From an uncultured Arenicella sp. (GTDB taxonomy: Bacteria > Pseudomonadota > Gammaproteobacteria > Arenicellales > Arenicellaceae), in assembly GCA_938045295.1 (NCBI GenBank), contig CALINO010000030.1:1-45494 (forward strand): a DNA stretch of 45,494 bases, written 5' to 3'. This document shows, piece by piece, positions 6,207 through 15,313 of the stretch (the first letter of the stretch is position 1; each line of letters opens with the position of its first letter). The notes under the pieces are model-generated. The model was not told the origin of the DNA. It did not search any database and saw only the letters and a list, made by a program, of their open reading frames with translations. The translations under genes were made by a program, and so were the position numbers.

Positions 6207-6463
6207 TGAGACGCAATGCACCTAAGAAAAGACGTGGTGGCTTTCGCCAAATGCGTCGTCGTTTTTGCCGTTTTACGGCTGACGGCACTACTTACATTGA
6301 TTACAAAGATCTAGCGACTTTGAAATCATTTGTTTCTGAGTCTGGCAAAATCATTCCAAGCCGTAACACTGGCACAGCAGCGCGTTTTCAACGCCAGTTG
6401 GCTAGCGCGATTAAGAATGCTCGCTATTTAGCGTTATTGCCATACACTGACGGCCACAAATAG
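6206..6463 (+). CDS. rpsR: 30S ribosomal protein S18
   Basis: An 85-residue S18 with the typical core [30 protein letters not shown] and [15 protein letters not shown]. It partners S6 on the platform of the small subunit. The N-terminus ([15 protein letters not shown]) is about ten residues longer than the usual MARFFRRRKFCRF start, but the ATG at 6206 has a strong GGAGGCAGAG ribosome binding site and overlaps the rpsF stop (TAATG), so it is the likely start. Confidence 0.97.
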   Translation: MRRNAPKKRRGGFRQMRRRFCRFTADGTTYIDYKDLATLKSFVSESGKIIPSRNTGTAARFQRQLASAIKNARYLALLPYTDGHK

Positions 6464-6472
6464 GAGAACATC

Positions 6473-6919
6473 ATGCAAGTAATCCTATTAGAGAAAATCG
6501 TAAACCTAGGTAACTTGGGTGATTTGGTGAATGTAAAGCCAGGTTACGCACGTAACTACCTAGTGCCACAAGGTTTAGCAACGGTTGCAACTGAAGAAAA
6601 TATTAAAATTTTTGAAGGTCGCCGTGCTGAATTAGAAAAAGCATCAGCTGACAAATTGCAAGCAGCGAAAGCGCGTGCGTCTGAGCTGGAAGGCAAGTCT
6701 GTTGAAATTGCTAGCCTTGCTAGTGACGAAGGCAAGTTGTTTGGTTCTGTGGGCGTAATCGAAATATCCGAAGCGTTCACAGCCAAAGGCTTTGAGTTGG
6801 CTAAATCAGAAGTTCAATTGCCAGAAGGGCCATTGAAAATGATTGGCGAATACGAAGTTGCTGTATCAGTTCACCCTGAGGTTGGCTTTAATGTCAACGT
6901 TACGGTAGTGGCTGAGTAA
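6473..6919 (+). CDS. rplI: 50S ribosomal protein L9
   Basis: A 148-residue L9 of normal length. The N-terminal 23S rRNA-binding domain is clear ([35 protein letters not shown]), followed by the long connecting helix (residues about 42-75) and the C-terminal domain ([31 protein letters not shown]). An AGGAGA site precedes the ATG, 9 bases after the rpsR stop. A strong terminator follows. Confidence 0.97.
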   Translation: MQVILLEKIVNLGNLGDLVNVKPGYARNYLVPQGLATVATEENIKIFEGRRAELEKASADKLQAAKARASELEGKSVEIASLASDEGKLFGSVGVIEISEAFTAKGFELAKSEVQLPEGPLKMIGEYEVAVSVHPEVGFNVNVTVVAE

Positions 6920-6942
6920 GTTCAGGCAATAGCCAAAATTAA

Positions 6943-6976
6943 AAAAGCGAGTAGCGAAAGTTACTCGCTTTTTTTA
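6943..6976 (+). terminator. Intrinsic terminator after rplI
   Basis: The stem AAAGCGAGTA / TACTCGCTTT with a short loop is followed by a T run. It lies about 25 bases after the rplI stop and ends the ribosomal operon. Confidence 0.9.
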
Positions 6977-7150
6977 TGTTTGCAGTATCGTGAGCGGCGG
7001 GGCAAAGGTTTCTTGAGCGCACGCCTTCGTGTTACTGTAACCCGCGTTGTTGTTGAAACAATTGCGGTTAAAAGAACGGTTCTGCTTAAAGAGTGGTTCT
7101 TGCTAAATAGCCATTCCTGTTAAATTGAACTGGGAAATAAAATTAAAATC

Positions 7151-8557
7151 ATGGAAGTAGTCAATTTTATTAATAATATTCTTTGGGGTTCAGGCCAAGT
7201 ATTAATTTATTTACTGTTTGCGGTGGGTTTGTGGTTTTCTTGGAAGCTGGCGGCTATTCAGTTTTCGGGTTTTGCTCACATGTTGAGTTTGCTTGGCCGT
7301 AAAAAGGCCGATGACCACAGCGGCATTAGTTCTTTTCAAGCCTTGTGCACCAGTTTGTCGGCTAGAGTCGGTACCGGTAATTTGGCCGGTGTGGCGGTGG
7401 CCATTTCACTGGGCGGCAGCGGTGCAATATTTTGGATGTGGTTTATTGCGCTGATTGGCATGGCAACTGGGTTTGCTGAAAGTCTGTTAGGTCAAGTGTA
7501 TAAGGTTCGAGACGGTCATGGTGAATACCGTGGTGGGCCGGCTTATTACATTAATATGGGCTTGAAAAAGCCTTGGTTTGCGGTGCTTTTTGCGGTGTGT
7601 ATTTTCATGGGCTATGGGTTGATTTTTAGCGCCATGCAAGCCAATACCATTGCCGATTCTTTAAATCACGCGTATGGGGTAAAGCCCCTTATATCCGGCG
7701 TGTTTATTACATTTGTGGCTGGGGTGATTGTATTAGGTGGGTTTAAGGCCATTGCGCGTTTTGCTGCTTTGGTGGTGCCTGTTATGGGTGGTTTATACAT
7801 CATTGTGGCGTTGACGGTGGTCGCTTTAAATATGGCTGATGTGCCGGCCATGTTGGCGAATATCATTACCTCTGCGTTTGGTTCGCAAGAAGCTGGCGCT
7901 GGTGCGCTTGGTGCGGCCATTAAAAATGGTGTTCAACGAGGTCTGTATTCAAACGAAGCGGGTTCGGGCAGTGCCCCACAAGCGGCGGCGGCGGCGGCGC
8001 CAAACCCTAATCACCCAGCTTCTCAAGGTTTTATACAAATGTTTGGGGTGTTTTTTGACACCATCATTTTGTGCTCGTGCACCGCGTTTATCATTTTGCT
8101 GGGTGGCGGTGAAATGACGGGGCAAATGGAGGGCATTCGTTTAACGCAAAATGCCATGAGCGTGCATTTTGGCGCTTACGGCATGTATTTGGTCTCGTTA
8201 ATGATCACCTTGTTTGCCTTTACCTCTGTGGTTGCGAATTACGCTTATGCTGAAAGTAATCTGTCGATCTTAAGATTAGACAGCAAGCTGGGTAGGGCGT
8301 GTTACACCGCCGCCTATTTGGTAATGGTGATGTGGGGGGCAACGGCGTCGCTGAAAGAAGCATGGAGCTTGGCCGACATGGCGTTGGGGTTAATGACGGT
8401 GGTGAATGTCGCCGCCTTGTTTATGCTTACACCGACCATCGTCAATGTGTGTAACGACTATAAAGAAAAACGCAATTCGGGCGGTAACATTGATTTCAGT
8501 GTTAGCGATTGCCAAATTCAAGGAACGACCAACTCACAAGTTTGGAAGAGCCGCTAG
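7151..8557 (+). CDS. Amino-acid:cation symporter, AGCS family (alanine/glycine type)
   Basis: A 468-residue inner-membrane carrier with about ten hydrophobic segments. Family signatures are clear: SSFQALCTSLSARVGTGNLA near residues 59-78, GGPAYYI near 128, and SNEAGSGSAPQAAAAA near 263. AGCS (DagA/AlsT) carriers take up alanine, glycine or glutamine with sodium or protons. Length fits the family. The ATG at 7151 has only a weak GGGA site upstream. The gene stands alone after the rplI terminator and converges on the next gene, with the stops one base apart. The C-terminal 30 residues are polar and variable. The exact amino acid cannot be told from sequence. Confidence 0.92.
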   Translation: MEVVNFINNILWGSGQVLIYLLFAVGLWFSWKLAAIQFSGFAHMLSLLGRKKADDHSGISSFQALCTSLSARVGTGNLAGVAVAISLGGSGAIFWMWFIALIGMATGFAESLLGQVYKVRDGHGEYRGGPAYYINMGLKKPWFAVLFAVCIFMGYGLIFSAMQANTIADSLNHAYGVKPLISGVFITFVAGVIVLGGFKAIARFAALVVPVMGGLYIIVALTVVALNMADVPAMLANIITSAFGSQEAGAGALGAAIKNGVQRGLYSNEAGSGSAPQAAAAAAPNPNHPASQGFIQMFGVFFDTIILCSCTAFIILLGGGEMTGQMEGIRLTQNAMSVHFGAYGMYLVSLMITLFAFTSVVANYAYAESNLSILRLDSKLGRACYTAAYLVMVMWGATASLKEAWSLADMALGLMTVVNVAALFMLTPTIVNVCNDYKEKRNSGGNIDFSVSDCQIQGTTNSQVWKSR

Positions 8558-8558
8558 T

Positions 8559-9041
8559 TTAGCGCTGCTTTCTAGCGCAATGCTTTTTCATCGACAGAAT
8601 GATGGCGCTTTTTTTGGCCGCTTTGCTTGGGCTTTTTGCTGCCTTTTGCGCCGTCTTTGATGCTGGGTTTTGCGTTGCAATTAGGTGTGGAAAGCGGGCA
8701 TTGATGTGCCATGCTATTTCTTCCAGCATTTCAATGTCGTACAGGTCATCTAAGCCGTTGTTGCGTAGCTGATAGGCGGCTTCGCCAAGTAGGTCTAAAA
8801 CGTGGTTTAGATCTATGGATTGCTTCAGCGAACCGGATTTGTTTTTCAGGCTGTCGAGAATGATCTTTTTTAAAAAATCAGGGTGAACGGCGGTGGCGTT
8901 AAACAGTTCTTTCAGTCGTTTTGCTTGCGCGTTTATGGATAAACGGTGCGCGCCAATTTCAGCGGCAATAATTAACCAAAATGCAAGAAACTCTGGCGGT
9001 TTACCGCTTCGGCTTTGGTCTTGGTTGTGTCGTTTACTCAT
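8559..9041 (-). CDS. Hypothetical protein, 160 aa, Lys/Ala-rich C-terminus
   Basis: Not recognised. Residues 1-115 are mostly helical (PEFLAFWLIIAAEIGAHRLS, QSIDLNHVLDLLGEAAYQL, LYDIEMLEEIAWHI), without signal peptide or clear membrane segment. The last 35 residues are a basic tail rich in Lys, Ala and Ser (SKTAQKAAKSPSKAAKKS), like nucleic-acid-binding tails of some bacterial proteins. The ATG at 9041 has a weak AAAGA site. It converges with the symporter gene and diverges from asd. Confidence 0.65.
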   Translation of the reverse strand: MSKRHNQDQSRSGKPPEFLAFWLIIAAEIGAHRLSINAQAKRLKELFNATAVHPDFLKKIILDSLKNKSGSLKQSIDLNHVLDLLGEAAYQLRNNGLDDLYDIEMLEEIAWHINARFPHLIATQNPASKTAQKAAKSPSKAAKKSAIILSMKKHCARKQR

Positions 9042-9275
9042 TTGTTTGTCTTTAACTTTTAATGTCTATCTTGCCTATCTTTTGCGTGGTAAAATTCGCC
9101 AGCTTTGCTGCTGAAGAATGGTTGCCATTCTTTGCGATTTGTAAGAATGGTTTTCATTGCTTGTTGTATTTACCGTACCCCGAGCTTGTTTGGCTGTCAA
9201 ATGATCTCGCTAGCAGCGCGAATAACGTGTAATTTTTTAACCTTTGAACTTTTTACCCTGATTTAAGAGAGAACG

Positions 9276-10313
9276 ATGAGCGAACAATCCAATTCACGCC
9301 TGTTTAATGTTGCAATTGTTGGTGCTACAGGTGCTGTTGGCGAAACATTGCTGGAAGTGCTTGAAGAGCGTGATTTCCCTATTGATAATTTGTATTTATT
9401 GGCCAGTGAGCGTTCAGCGGGCACCACCAAGCAGTTCAAAGGTAAGTCGGTAAGAGTGACCAATTTGGCTGATTTTGATTTCTCTAAAGCTCATATTGGT
9501 TTGTTTTCGGCTGGCGGCTCTATTTCTGCGGAATACGCACCTAAGGCGGCGGCGGCTGGCTGTGTGGTGGTGGACAATACTTCTCATTTTCGTTACGACG
9601 ATGACAAGCCTTTGATCGTGCCTGAAGTGAATGAAGCGGATATTGCGAAATACAAAGACACCAATATTATTGCCAACCCGAATTGTTCTACCATTCAAAT
9701 GTTGGTGGCACTAAAGCCTATTCACGATGCGGTCGGCATTACACGAATCAATGTGTGTACGTATCAAGCCGTGTCAGGCACAGGTAAAGACGCCATGGAA
9801 GAGTTGGCAGGCCAAACGGCAAGCTTGCTCAATGCCAAAGGGGTTGAAACTAACGTTTACCCAAAACAAATTGCCTTTAATGCATTGCCGCACATTGATG
9901 TGTTCATGGACAACGGCTACACCAAAGAAGAAATGAAAATGGTGTGGGAAACTAAGAAGATCATGGGTGATGACGCGATTGAAGTGAACCCAACCGCAGT
10001 AAGAATTCCGGTGTTTTATGGCCACTCAGAAGCGTGCCATATTGAAACGCGCGATAAAATTTCCGCCGAACAAGTAACTAAGCTGCTTGAAACTGCACCA
10101 GGTGTGGTGGTTCTAGATGGCCGTGAAGACGGCGCTTACCCAACCGCGGTTACCGAGGCAGCCGGTACCGACCCTGTTTATGTGGGGCGCATCCGAGATG
10201 ACATTTCGCATGAAAATGGCATAAATTTATGGGTGGTTTCAGATAACGTAAGAAAAGGTGCGGCTACCAACAGCGTACAAATTGCTGAGTGCTTAGTTAA
10301 AGACTATTTGTAA
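9276..10313 (+). CDS. asd: Aspartate-semialdehyde dehydrogenase
   Basis: A 345-residue enzyme that reduces aspartyl phosphate to aspartate semialdehyde with NADPH, for Lys, Met, Thr and diaminopimelate synthesis. It has the NADP-binding loop GATGAVGETLLEVLEER (16-32), the catalytic Cys137 in NPNCSTIQM, SGTGKDAMEEL, FNALPHID and the substrate-binding PVFYGHSEACHIE segment. The length and loop pattern match the shorter Asd class found in Gram-positives, Vibrio and Legionella rather than the ~370-residue E. coli type. GAGAGAACG precedes the ATG. It opens the asd-fimV-truA-trpF-folC block and is followed by a terminator. Confidence 0.96.
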   Translation: MSEQSNSRLFNVAIVGATGAVGETLLEVLEERDFPIDNLYLLASERSAGTTKQFKGKSVRVTNLADFDFSKAHIGLFSAGGSISAEYAPKAAAAGCVVVDNTSHFRYDDDKPLIVPEVNEADIAKYKDTNIIANPNCSTIQMLVALKPIHDAVGITRINVCTYQAVSGTGKDAMEELAGQTASLLNAKGVETNVYPKQIAFNALPHIDVFMDNGYTKEEMKMVWETKKIMGDDAIEVNPTAVRIPVFYGHSEACHIETRDKISAEQVTKLLETAPGVVVLDGREDGAYPTAVTEAAGTDPVYVGRIRDDISHENGINLWVVSDNVRKGAATNSVQIAECLVKDYL

Positions 10314-10333
10314 TTTAGCGCTGTTGCAGTCAT

Positions 10334-10366
10334 AACGGGTTGCTGTGCAAGCAGCCCGTTTTTTTT
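10334..10366 (+). terminator. Intrinsic terminator after asd
   Basis: AACGGGTTGCT pairs with AGCAGCCCGTT (one G-U pair), followed by eight T. It lies 20 bases after the asd stop. Confidence 0.9.
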
Positions 10367-10394
10367 CGCCACTTTTGAATCAACACTGTACAAG

Positions 10395-10424
10395 TTGCTT
10401 AAAAGTGATGTAAATTGTTACAAT
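10395..10424 (+). promoter_or_regulatory. Predicted promoter of fimV
   Basis: TTGCTT (10395-10400), an 18-base spacer and TACAAT (10419-10424), in the 286-base gap between asd and fimV. It leaves a leader of about 170 bases. Confidence 0.4.
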
Positions 10425-10599
10425 GAGTCGCTAACTACCTAAAACATAAAATAAAATTACAACACTGCTGCTTGTAAACCAGAAAAAGAAACGCGTTTTC
10501 TGCACTCAATAATCAAATGAAAATAGGTGTTTCTAACTTGAGTTTTTTGAATTTATTCAATGGTTTGTGGCATTTTAAAGCAGGGCGTCGGAGTAAAGA

Positions 10600-13500
10600 A
10601 TGGCTAGATTTAGAACGATGAAAAATAACCCCAACCCAACAAAAGGCCAGAATCACTGTGGTGGTATTGATACCGCGGCATTGAGGTCAGAAGGCAATAT
10701 GGCAAAGATTGAAAACACACCAACGCTCTCTAAATCGGCTTCTTCAGTGCTTAACATGATACGAAAGCAAGCCATCGGTTCATGTTTTGTTGCCGGTATG
10801 GCCACCTCATTAATGTTGGCGTCAAGCAATGTTCATGCATTGGGTTTGGGGGTTCTGGATGTTCAATCTAATTTAGATCAGCCATTAAATGGCACCATCA
10901 CCATTAACCTTTCGCCTGGCGATGACTTGAATACGCTTACAGCGCAAGTGGCCAGCCGCGAAGAGTTCGAATCTTTGGGTGTTGATTACCCAGAGTATTT
11001 GCAGAATATTAAATTAGTTGTAGACAGAACGGGTGAAGGGGCTGTGCTGCGCGTTAATAGTAATGGCGTGGTTATTAAAGAACCATTCATTCACTTTTTG
11101 GTGAAAGTGTCGTGGTCGGGCGGTAATTTTTTACGTGAGTATACGGCGCTGATTGATCCGCCGGTTTACGCGGCTGAAACGCCTAAGTCTTTTTCTCAAC
11201 CTAAGTCCGTGGGTACTGACCAGTCATACGCGGATCAAGAAGAGCCGGTTAGCAGTTACGAAGAAACTGCTACGCCAACCGTTGAAGAAGTCGATAACTC
11301 AATTGCCAGCGATTCCAGTACTTCGAGTGGTTCAGGTTCGCTGCCAACAGACGCCAGTTATGGCCCAGTTGAAGCGGGTGAGTCATTAAGCTTGATTGCT
11401 CAAGAACTCCAACGCCAAGTACCAGATTTAAGCATTTATTCAATTATGAAAGTGCTTTTTGAAGAGAACCCTAATGCGTTTATTGATAACAATATCAATG
11501 GTTTAATTAAAGGTTCTATACTAAATATAGGTGATTTGAATCAAATTCGAGCCACCGAAGTGGAAAGCGCACGCGCTTTCTTTCAAGCCCAATTAGCCGA
11601 TTGGAACCCGAACTCTTTGATTAGCCGGCGTGATAGCGATTCTGGCATTGGCGTTACCAATGATACTTATGATTCAGGTGCCAGTGATTCAGGCGCTTCA
11701 TCAAACAGTGCCTCAGACGCTCAAGACAACTTTCAAATAGGATCATCTACTGAGACCGGTTCATTTGTGTCTGCCTCTACGGGTGATAGCTCTGAGGGTG
11801 AGGTGTTGGCTCTGCGTGATGAAATTACTCAATTGCAAGGGTCGCTAGCGTCCAGTGAGCTTGAGAATCAAGAATTGAGTGAGCGTATTGCTATCTTGGA
11901 GTCGCAACTTGAAGACATGAACCGCCTAATGAGTTTGAGCGTTGAAAACGCTGACTTGGCGGTATTGGAAAAAACATTGGCGGAAAATGCCGAAGCGAAA
12001 ACGCAGCTGGAAAATCAAGCCGATACAGCATTGGATGAATTCACGGCGGATGACGGAATCATCGACGACACGCTTGCCGGTGTTGATGCGGCTGTTGACG
12101 GCGTTGTGGATAGTATCGACGGTGTTGACGTAGCTGAACCAGCGGGTAATGTTGATGACATCTTGAATGAATTTCTTGATGACTCAGCCGAGGGCGTTGA
12201 TGGCGATGCATTGGTTGCGGACTCAAACGACACGTTGAATGAAGATGGGTTGTTAGAGGACGGAATTTTAACTGACGGCGATGAGCTGGATTCAGAAAGC
12301 GTGATTGAAGAAATCACCGACCAAGATGAGTTGGCTGTTGCTGAACCGGTAAAACCTGCGGTTGTTACTCCTGCAGTAAAAGAAACCTCGTTGCTTGATA
12401 AGTTCGGCGGCATTGTTCCGGTGCTTAGCGGTTTGGGTGGCACGTTACTGGTAGGCGGCTTGGCCTTGTTCTTTATTCGTCGTCGTAAGGCCGATGAAGA
12501 GTTTGAAATCAGCATGCTTTCAATTGAAAGTAACTCGCAAAGCATTGATGTGGACACGAAGTCTGGTCAATCGGCCTCATTGTCTTCTACGGTTAGCACA
12601 TCAACCTCAGAGCATGGCGACACAGAGGCTGGCGATGAGCCAATTGATAAAGAGACGTCATTCTTAACCGTGTACAGCGACAGCGATGCGGTGGTTCAAG
12701 CGGATGAAGTAGACCCGATTGCCGAAGCGGATGTGTATATTGCTTACGGGCGTGACGAACAAGCTGAAGAAGTATTGCTTGATGGCGTAGTTAATTACCC
12801 AGATCGTGTTGATGTGAAGCATAAGCTTTTAGGCTTGTATCATAAAAATGAAAATAAAGAAGGTTTTGAGCGTGTTGCTGAAGAGTTATACGCACAGCGC
12901 GATTCGGTAAGCAATGAAGCTTGGCAAGAAATCAGCGACATGGGTAAAGACTTGTTGCCTGATAACCCGTTGTTCGCGCTTTCAGGTGCCGATCTAGAAG
13001 CGGTAGGTAAGGCTTCTGTTGAGATTAATGAAGAGCAAGAAGGCACGTCGACGGAAGACGAAGCGTTGATTTTCGATACGGTTGATGAGTCGGCAGACGC
13101 TGATATATTAGCCGCGCAAGCCGAACAGGAAGAAGCCGAAGACGCTCTTGCTGATCTTGAAACTGCGCTGCCAGAAGATGAAGAGTCTGTGCACTTGATT
13201 CAATTAGACGAAGAACGTTCTGAAATCAGCGAACTTGACGACATTCAAATCGACGCATTACCCGTGAATGACGATGTCGATGCCATAGAATTTGATATCC
13301 AAGGGTTGGATGATGCTGAAGCCAACGTGGCTGAGGTAGATTTGGACAGCGGCTTAGAAGTGGAATTATCAGAAGAAGACTTGGTATTTGATCTCGACGC
13401 TGACACTGATGAAGCGCAGGATGATGAGGCTGAGTTTGGTTCTGAGCGTAAAATTAGCGAAGTTCCAGAAGTCAGTGATTTGGTAATAGACCCAGATTAC

Positions 13501-13659
13501 GATGAAGCTCAAACCCAATATGAGTTGGCTAAAGTGTTTGTTGACTTGGGTGATGATGACGGCGCTCGCAAAATTCTTGAAGAGTTGGTCGATAATGATC
13601 AAAACGCCGACGAGTTGGTTAAAAATGCAAAAGAATTATTAAGTTCTATTGCCAGTTAA
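10600..13659 (+). CDS. fimV: FimV/HubP-type polar inner-membrane protein
   Basis: A 1019-residue polar scaffold protein. Order of parts: signal-type segment (about residues 56-80, ending SSNVHALGLG); the FimV N-terminal domain (GLGVLDVQSNLDQPLNGTI); a LysM-like peptidoglycan-binding domain (about 255-320); a Ser/Asp linker; a coiled coil (about 400-470); a very acidic region; one transmembrane helix (about 603-625, PVLSGLGGTLLVGGLALFF) followed by RRRK; a TPR-like cytoplasmic segment (about 707-800); an acidic repeat-rich stretch; and the conserved FimV C-terminal domain (DYDEAQTQYELAKVFVDLGD). In Pseudomonas FimV controls type IV pili; in Vibrio HubP organises the pole. The ATG at 10600 has GGAG at ideal spacing, giving an unusually long stretch before the signal segment. 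Located upstream of truA as in Pseudomonas. Confidence 0.92.
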   Translation: MARFRTMKNNPNPTKGQNHCGGIDTAALRSEGNMAKIENTPTLSKSASSVLNMIRKQAIGSCFVAGMATSLMLASSNVHALGLGVLDVQSNLDQPLNGTITINLSPGDDLNTLTAQVASREEFESLGVDYPEYLQNIKLVVDRTGEGAVLRVNSNGVVIKEPFIHFLVKVSWSGGNFLREYTALIDPPVYAAETPKSFSQPKSVGTDQSYADQEEPVSSYEETATPTVEEVDNSIASDSSTSSGSGSLPTDASYGPVEAGESLSLIAQELQRQVPDLSIYSIMKVLFEENPNAFIDNNINGLIKGSILNIGDLNQIRATEVESARAFFQAQLADWNPNSLISRRDSDSGIGVTNDTYDSGASDSGASSNSASDAQDNFQIGSSTETGSFVSASTGDSSEGEVLALRDEITQLQGSLASSELENQELSERIAILESQLEDMNRLMSLSVENADLAVLEKTLAENAEAKTQLENQADTALDEFTADDGIIDDTLAGVDAAVDGVVDSIDGVDVAEPAGNVDDILNEFLDDSAEGVDGDALVADSNDTLNEDGLLEDGILTDGDELDSESVIEEITDQDELAVAEPVKPAVVTPAVKETSLLDKFGGIVPVLSGLGGTLLVGGLALFFIRRRKADEEFEISMLSIESNSQSIDVDTKSGQSASLSSTVSTSTSEHGDTEAGDEPIDKETSFLTVYSDSDAVVQADEVDPIAEADVYIAYGRDEQAEEVLLDGVVNYPDRVDVKHKLLGLYHKNENKEGFERVAEELYAQRDSVSNEAWQEISDMGKDLLPDNPLFALSGADLEAVGKASVEINEEQEGTSTEDEALIFDTVDESADADILAAQAEQEEAEDALADLETALPEDEESVHLIQLDEERSEISELDDIQIDALPVNDDVDAIEFDIQGLDDAEANVAEVDLDSGLEVELSEEDLVFDLDADTDEAQDDEAEFGSERKISEVPEVSDLVIDPDYDEAQTQYELAKVFVDLGDDDGARKILEELVDNDQNADELVKNAKELLSSIAS

Positions 13660-13697
13660 AGACTGATTTTCGTTTTACCTCATATTAAGAGGGCGCT

Positions 13698-13736
13698 AAT
13701 GAGCTTATGCCTGCTGGGCATAGGCTCATTTTGTTT
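13698..13736 (+). terminator. Intrinsic terminator after fimV
   Basis: AATGAGC-T-TATGCC pairs with GGCATA-G-GCTCATT around a TGCTG loop, followed by TTTTGTTT. Confidence 0.8.
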
Positions 13737-13817
13737 AGGTGTGTTGTAAATAGATATTAAGTGAAGATCAGTGAGTTTTTGATAGATGATTAAGTGGTCT
13801 ATAGGAGTGTTGGCGAA

Positions 13818-14621
13818 ATGAGATACGCCGCATGTGTTGAGTACGACGGAAGTAACTTCAGTGGTTGGCAAGCCCAAAAGCATAACGTGCGTACTGTACA
13901 AGGTGAGGTTGAAGCTGGGCTTAGTAAGGTGGCTGACGAGCCGGTGGCTATTATCACGGCGGGGCGCACTGACACTGGTGTGCATGCCAGTCACCAAATC
14001 ATTCACTTTGACTCAACGGCCGACCGCAGTTTGTTTGCTTGGTGCCGTGGAGCAAATCGCTTTATGCCGCACGATGTTCGTTTGCTATGGGTGGAACCGG
14101 TTAGCGATGAATTTCATGCGCGCTTTTCAGCGCTGAGCCGCTCTTACCGCTTTGTTATTTATAATGCGCCGATTCAAAGCGCGTTGTTTCGGTCTCTATC
14201 AACCCATGAATACCGCCCATTAGATATTGAGCGCATGCAGAAAGCCGGTTCGGCCTTATTGGGTGAGCATGATTTTACCTCGTTCAGAGCCGCGGGTTGC
14301 CAAGCGCACTCGCCGGTGCGAACCATGTTGCATTTTAATTTGTGTCGGCAAGGCGATTGGATTTGGTTTGACGTTAAAGCCAATGCATTTTTGCAGCACA
14401 TGGTAAGGAATATCGCCGGGTGTTTAATTGAAGTTGGGTGCGGAAAACGTGAAATAGACTGGTTTTCTGAGCTTCTTGAGGTGAAAGATCGAAAATTGGC
14501 GGGTGTAACCGCGCCACCGCATGGGCTATATTTGGCGGGTGTGGATTACCCGGCGGAATTTACGTTGCCTTCAAATAACAAGCTTGTTTCCTATTGGGGA
14601 GAGCAGTTGGTGAGTGACTGA
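13818..14621 (+). CDS. truA: tRNA pseudouridine(38-40) synthase
   Basis: A 267-residue TruA of normal length, converting uridines 38-40 of tRNA anticodon arms to pseudouridine. The catalytic Asp52 lies in AGRTDTGVHA; other conserved parts are EYDGSNFSGWQ, FHARFSALSRSYRF, FLQHMVRNIAG and APPHGLYL. The frame is open back to a GTG at 13794, but the ATG at 13818 starts the usual MRYAACVEYDG and has AGGAG about 10 bases upstream. The stop overlaps the trpF start (TGATG). Confidence 0.96.
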   Translation: MRYAACVEYDGSNFSGWQAQKHNVRTVQGEVEAGLSKVADEPVAIITAGRTDTGVHASHQIIHFDSTADRSLFAWCRGANRFMPHDVRLLWVEPVSDEFHARFSALSRSYRFVIYNAPIQSALFRSLSTHEYRPLDIERMQKAGSALLGEHDFTSFRAAGCQAHSPVRTMLHFNLCRQGDWIWFDVKANAFLQHMVRNIAGCLIEVGCGKREIDWFSELLEVKDRKLAGVTAPPHGLYLAGVDYPAEFTLPSNNKLVSYWGEQLVSD

Positions 14622-15277
14622 TGACTCAAAACAGAACCAGAATAAAAGTGTGTGGCATGACCCAGGTTGGCGACGTTCAAGCTGCGGTTGGCATGGGGGT
14701 TGATGCCATTGGCATGATTTTGCATGCGGACAGCCCTCGAACCATTAATCTTGAAGCCGCTCAAAAAATAAGGGCAGTGGTGCCCGCGTTTGTCGCGTTG
14801 GTTGGGGTGTTTGTTAATGCCGATATTGAGTTAGTCAGCCATTATAAAGACGCCATTGGTTTGGATTTAATTCAATTGCACGGCGATGAAAGCCCCGACT
14901 ACATGCGTCAGCTTAATGCGCCATTTTTGCGTGCAATACGAGCTAAGAATCAACAACAAGTTGTGCAGCAAGCCGCTGATTTTCCTTCAGCAAGAGCGGT
15001 GTTGCTCGACCCGTATGTGAAAGGCAAGCATGGCGGCACTGGCACAGTGTTAAACGACTCAGCATGGCCACGTTCTGGCGTTGATGCGCCGTTAATTTTA
15101 GCCGGTGGTTTAAGCCCTGAAAACGTCTACGACCGCGTCATGGCATTGCAACCCTTTGCTGTGGACATCAACAGCGGGGTAGAAGAGTCGCCTGGAGTTA
15201 AATCGCACTCTCGGCTCAGAGAGGCGATAAACGAAGTAAAGCGCGCTGACTCTGAGTTAGCCGCGCATGTTGTTTAG
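14621..15277 (+). CDS. trpF: Phosphoribosylanthranilate isomerase
   Basis: A 218-residue TIM-barrel enzyme of tryptophan synthesis that converts phosphoribosylanthranilate to CdRP. The catalytic Cys11 is in KVCGMTQ and the catalytic Asp130 in LLDPYVKGKHGGTG; LHGDE, LAGGLSPENV and DINSGVEESPG are also conserved. The start overlaps the truA stop by one base, so the two are probably translationally coupled. In Pseudomonas and relatives accD follows, but here folC follows after 36 bases. Confidence 0.96.
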   Translation: MTQNRTRIKVCGMTQVGDVQAAVGMGVDAIGMILHADSPRTINLEAAQKIRAVVPAFVALVGVFVNADIELVSHYKDAIGLDLIQLHGDESPDYMRQLNAPFLRAIRAKNQQQVVQQAADFPSARAVLLDPYVKGKHGGTGTVLNDSAWPRSGVDAPLILAGGLSPENVYDRVMALQPFAVDINSGVEESPGVKSHSRLREAINEVKRADSELAAHVV

Positions 15278-15313
15278 GTTTACGCCCGATTTTGCTAATA
15301 ATAAGTATTGTGT

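Noticed and set aside
12015-12557. 180-codon minus frame inside fimV
   Set aside because: Ser/Thr/Pro-rich mirror of the acidic fimV region; a shadow of a real gene.
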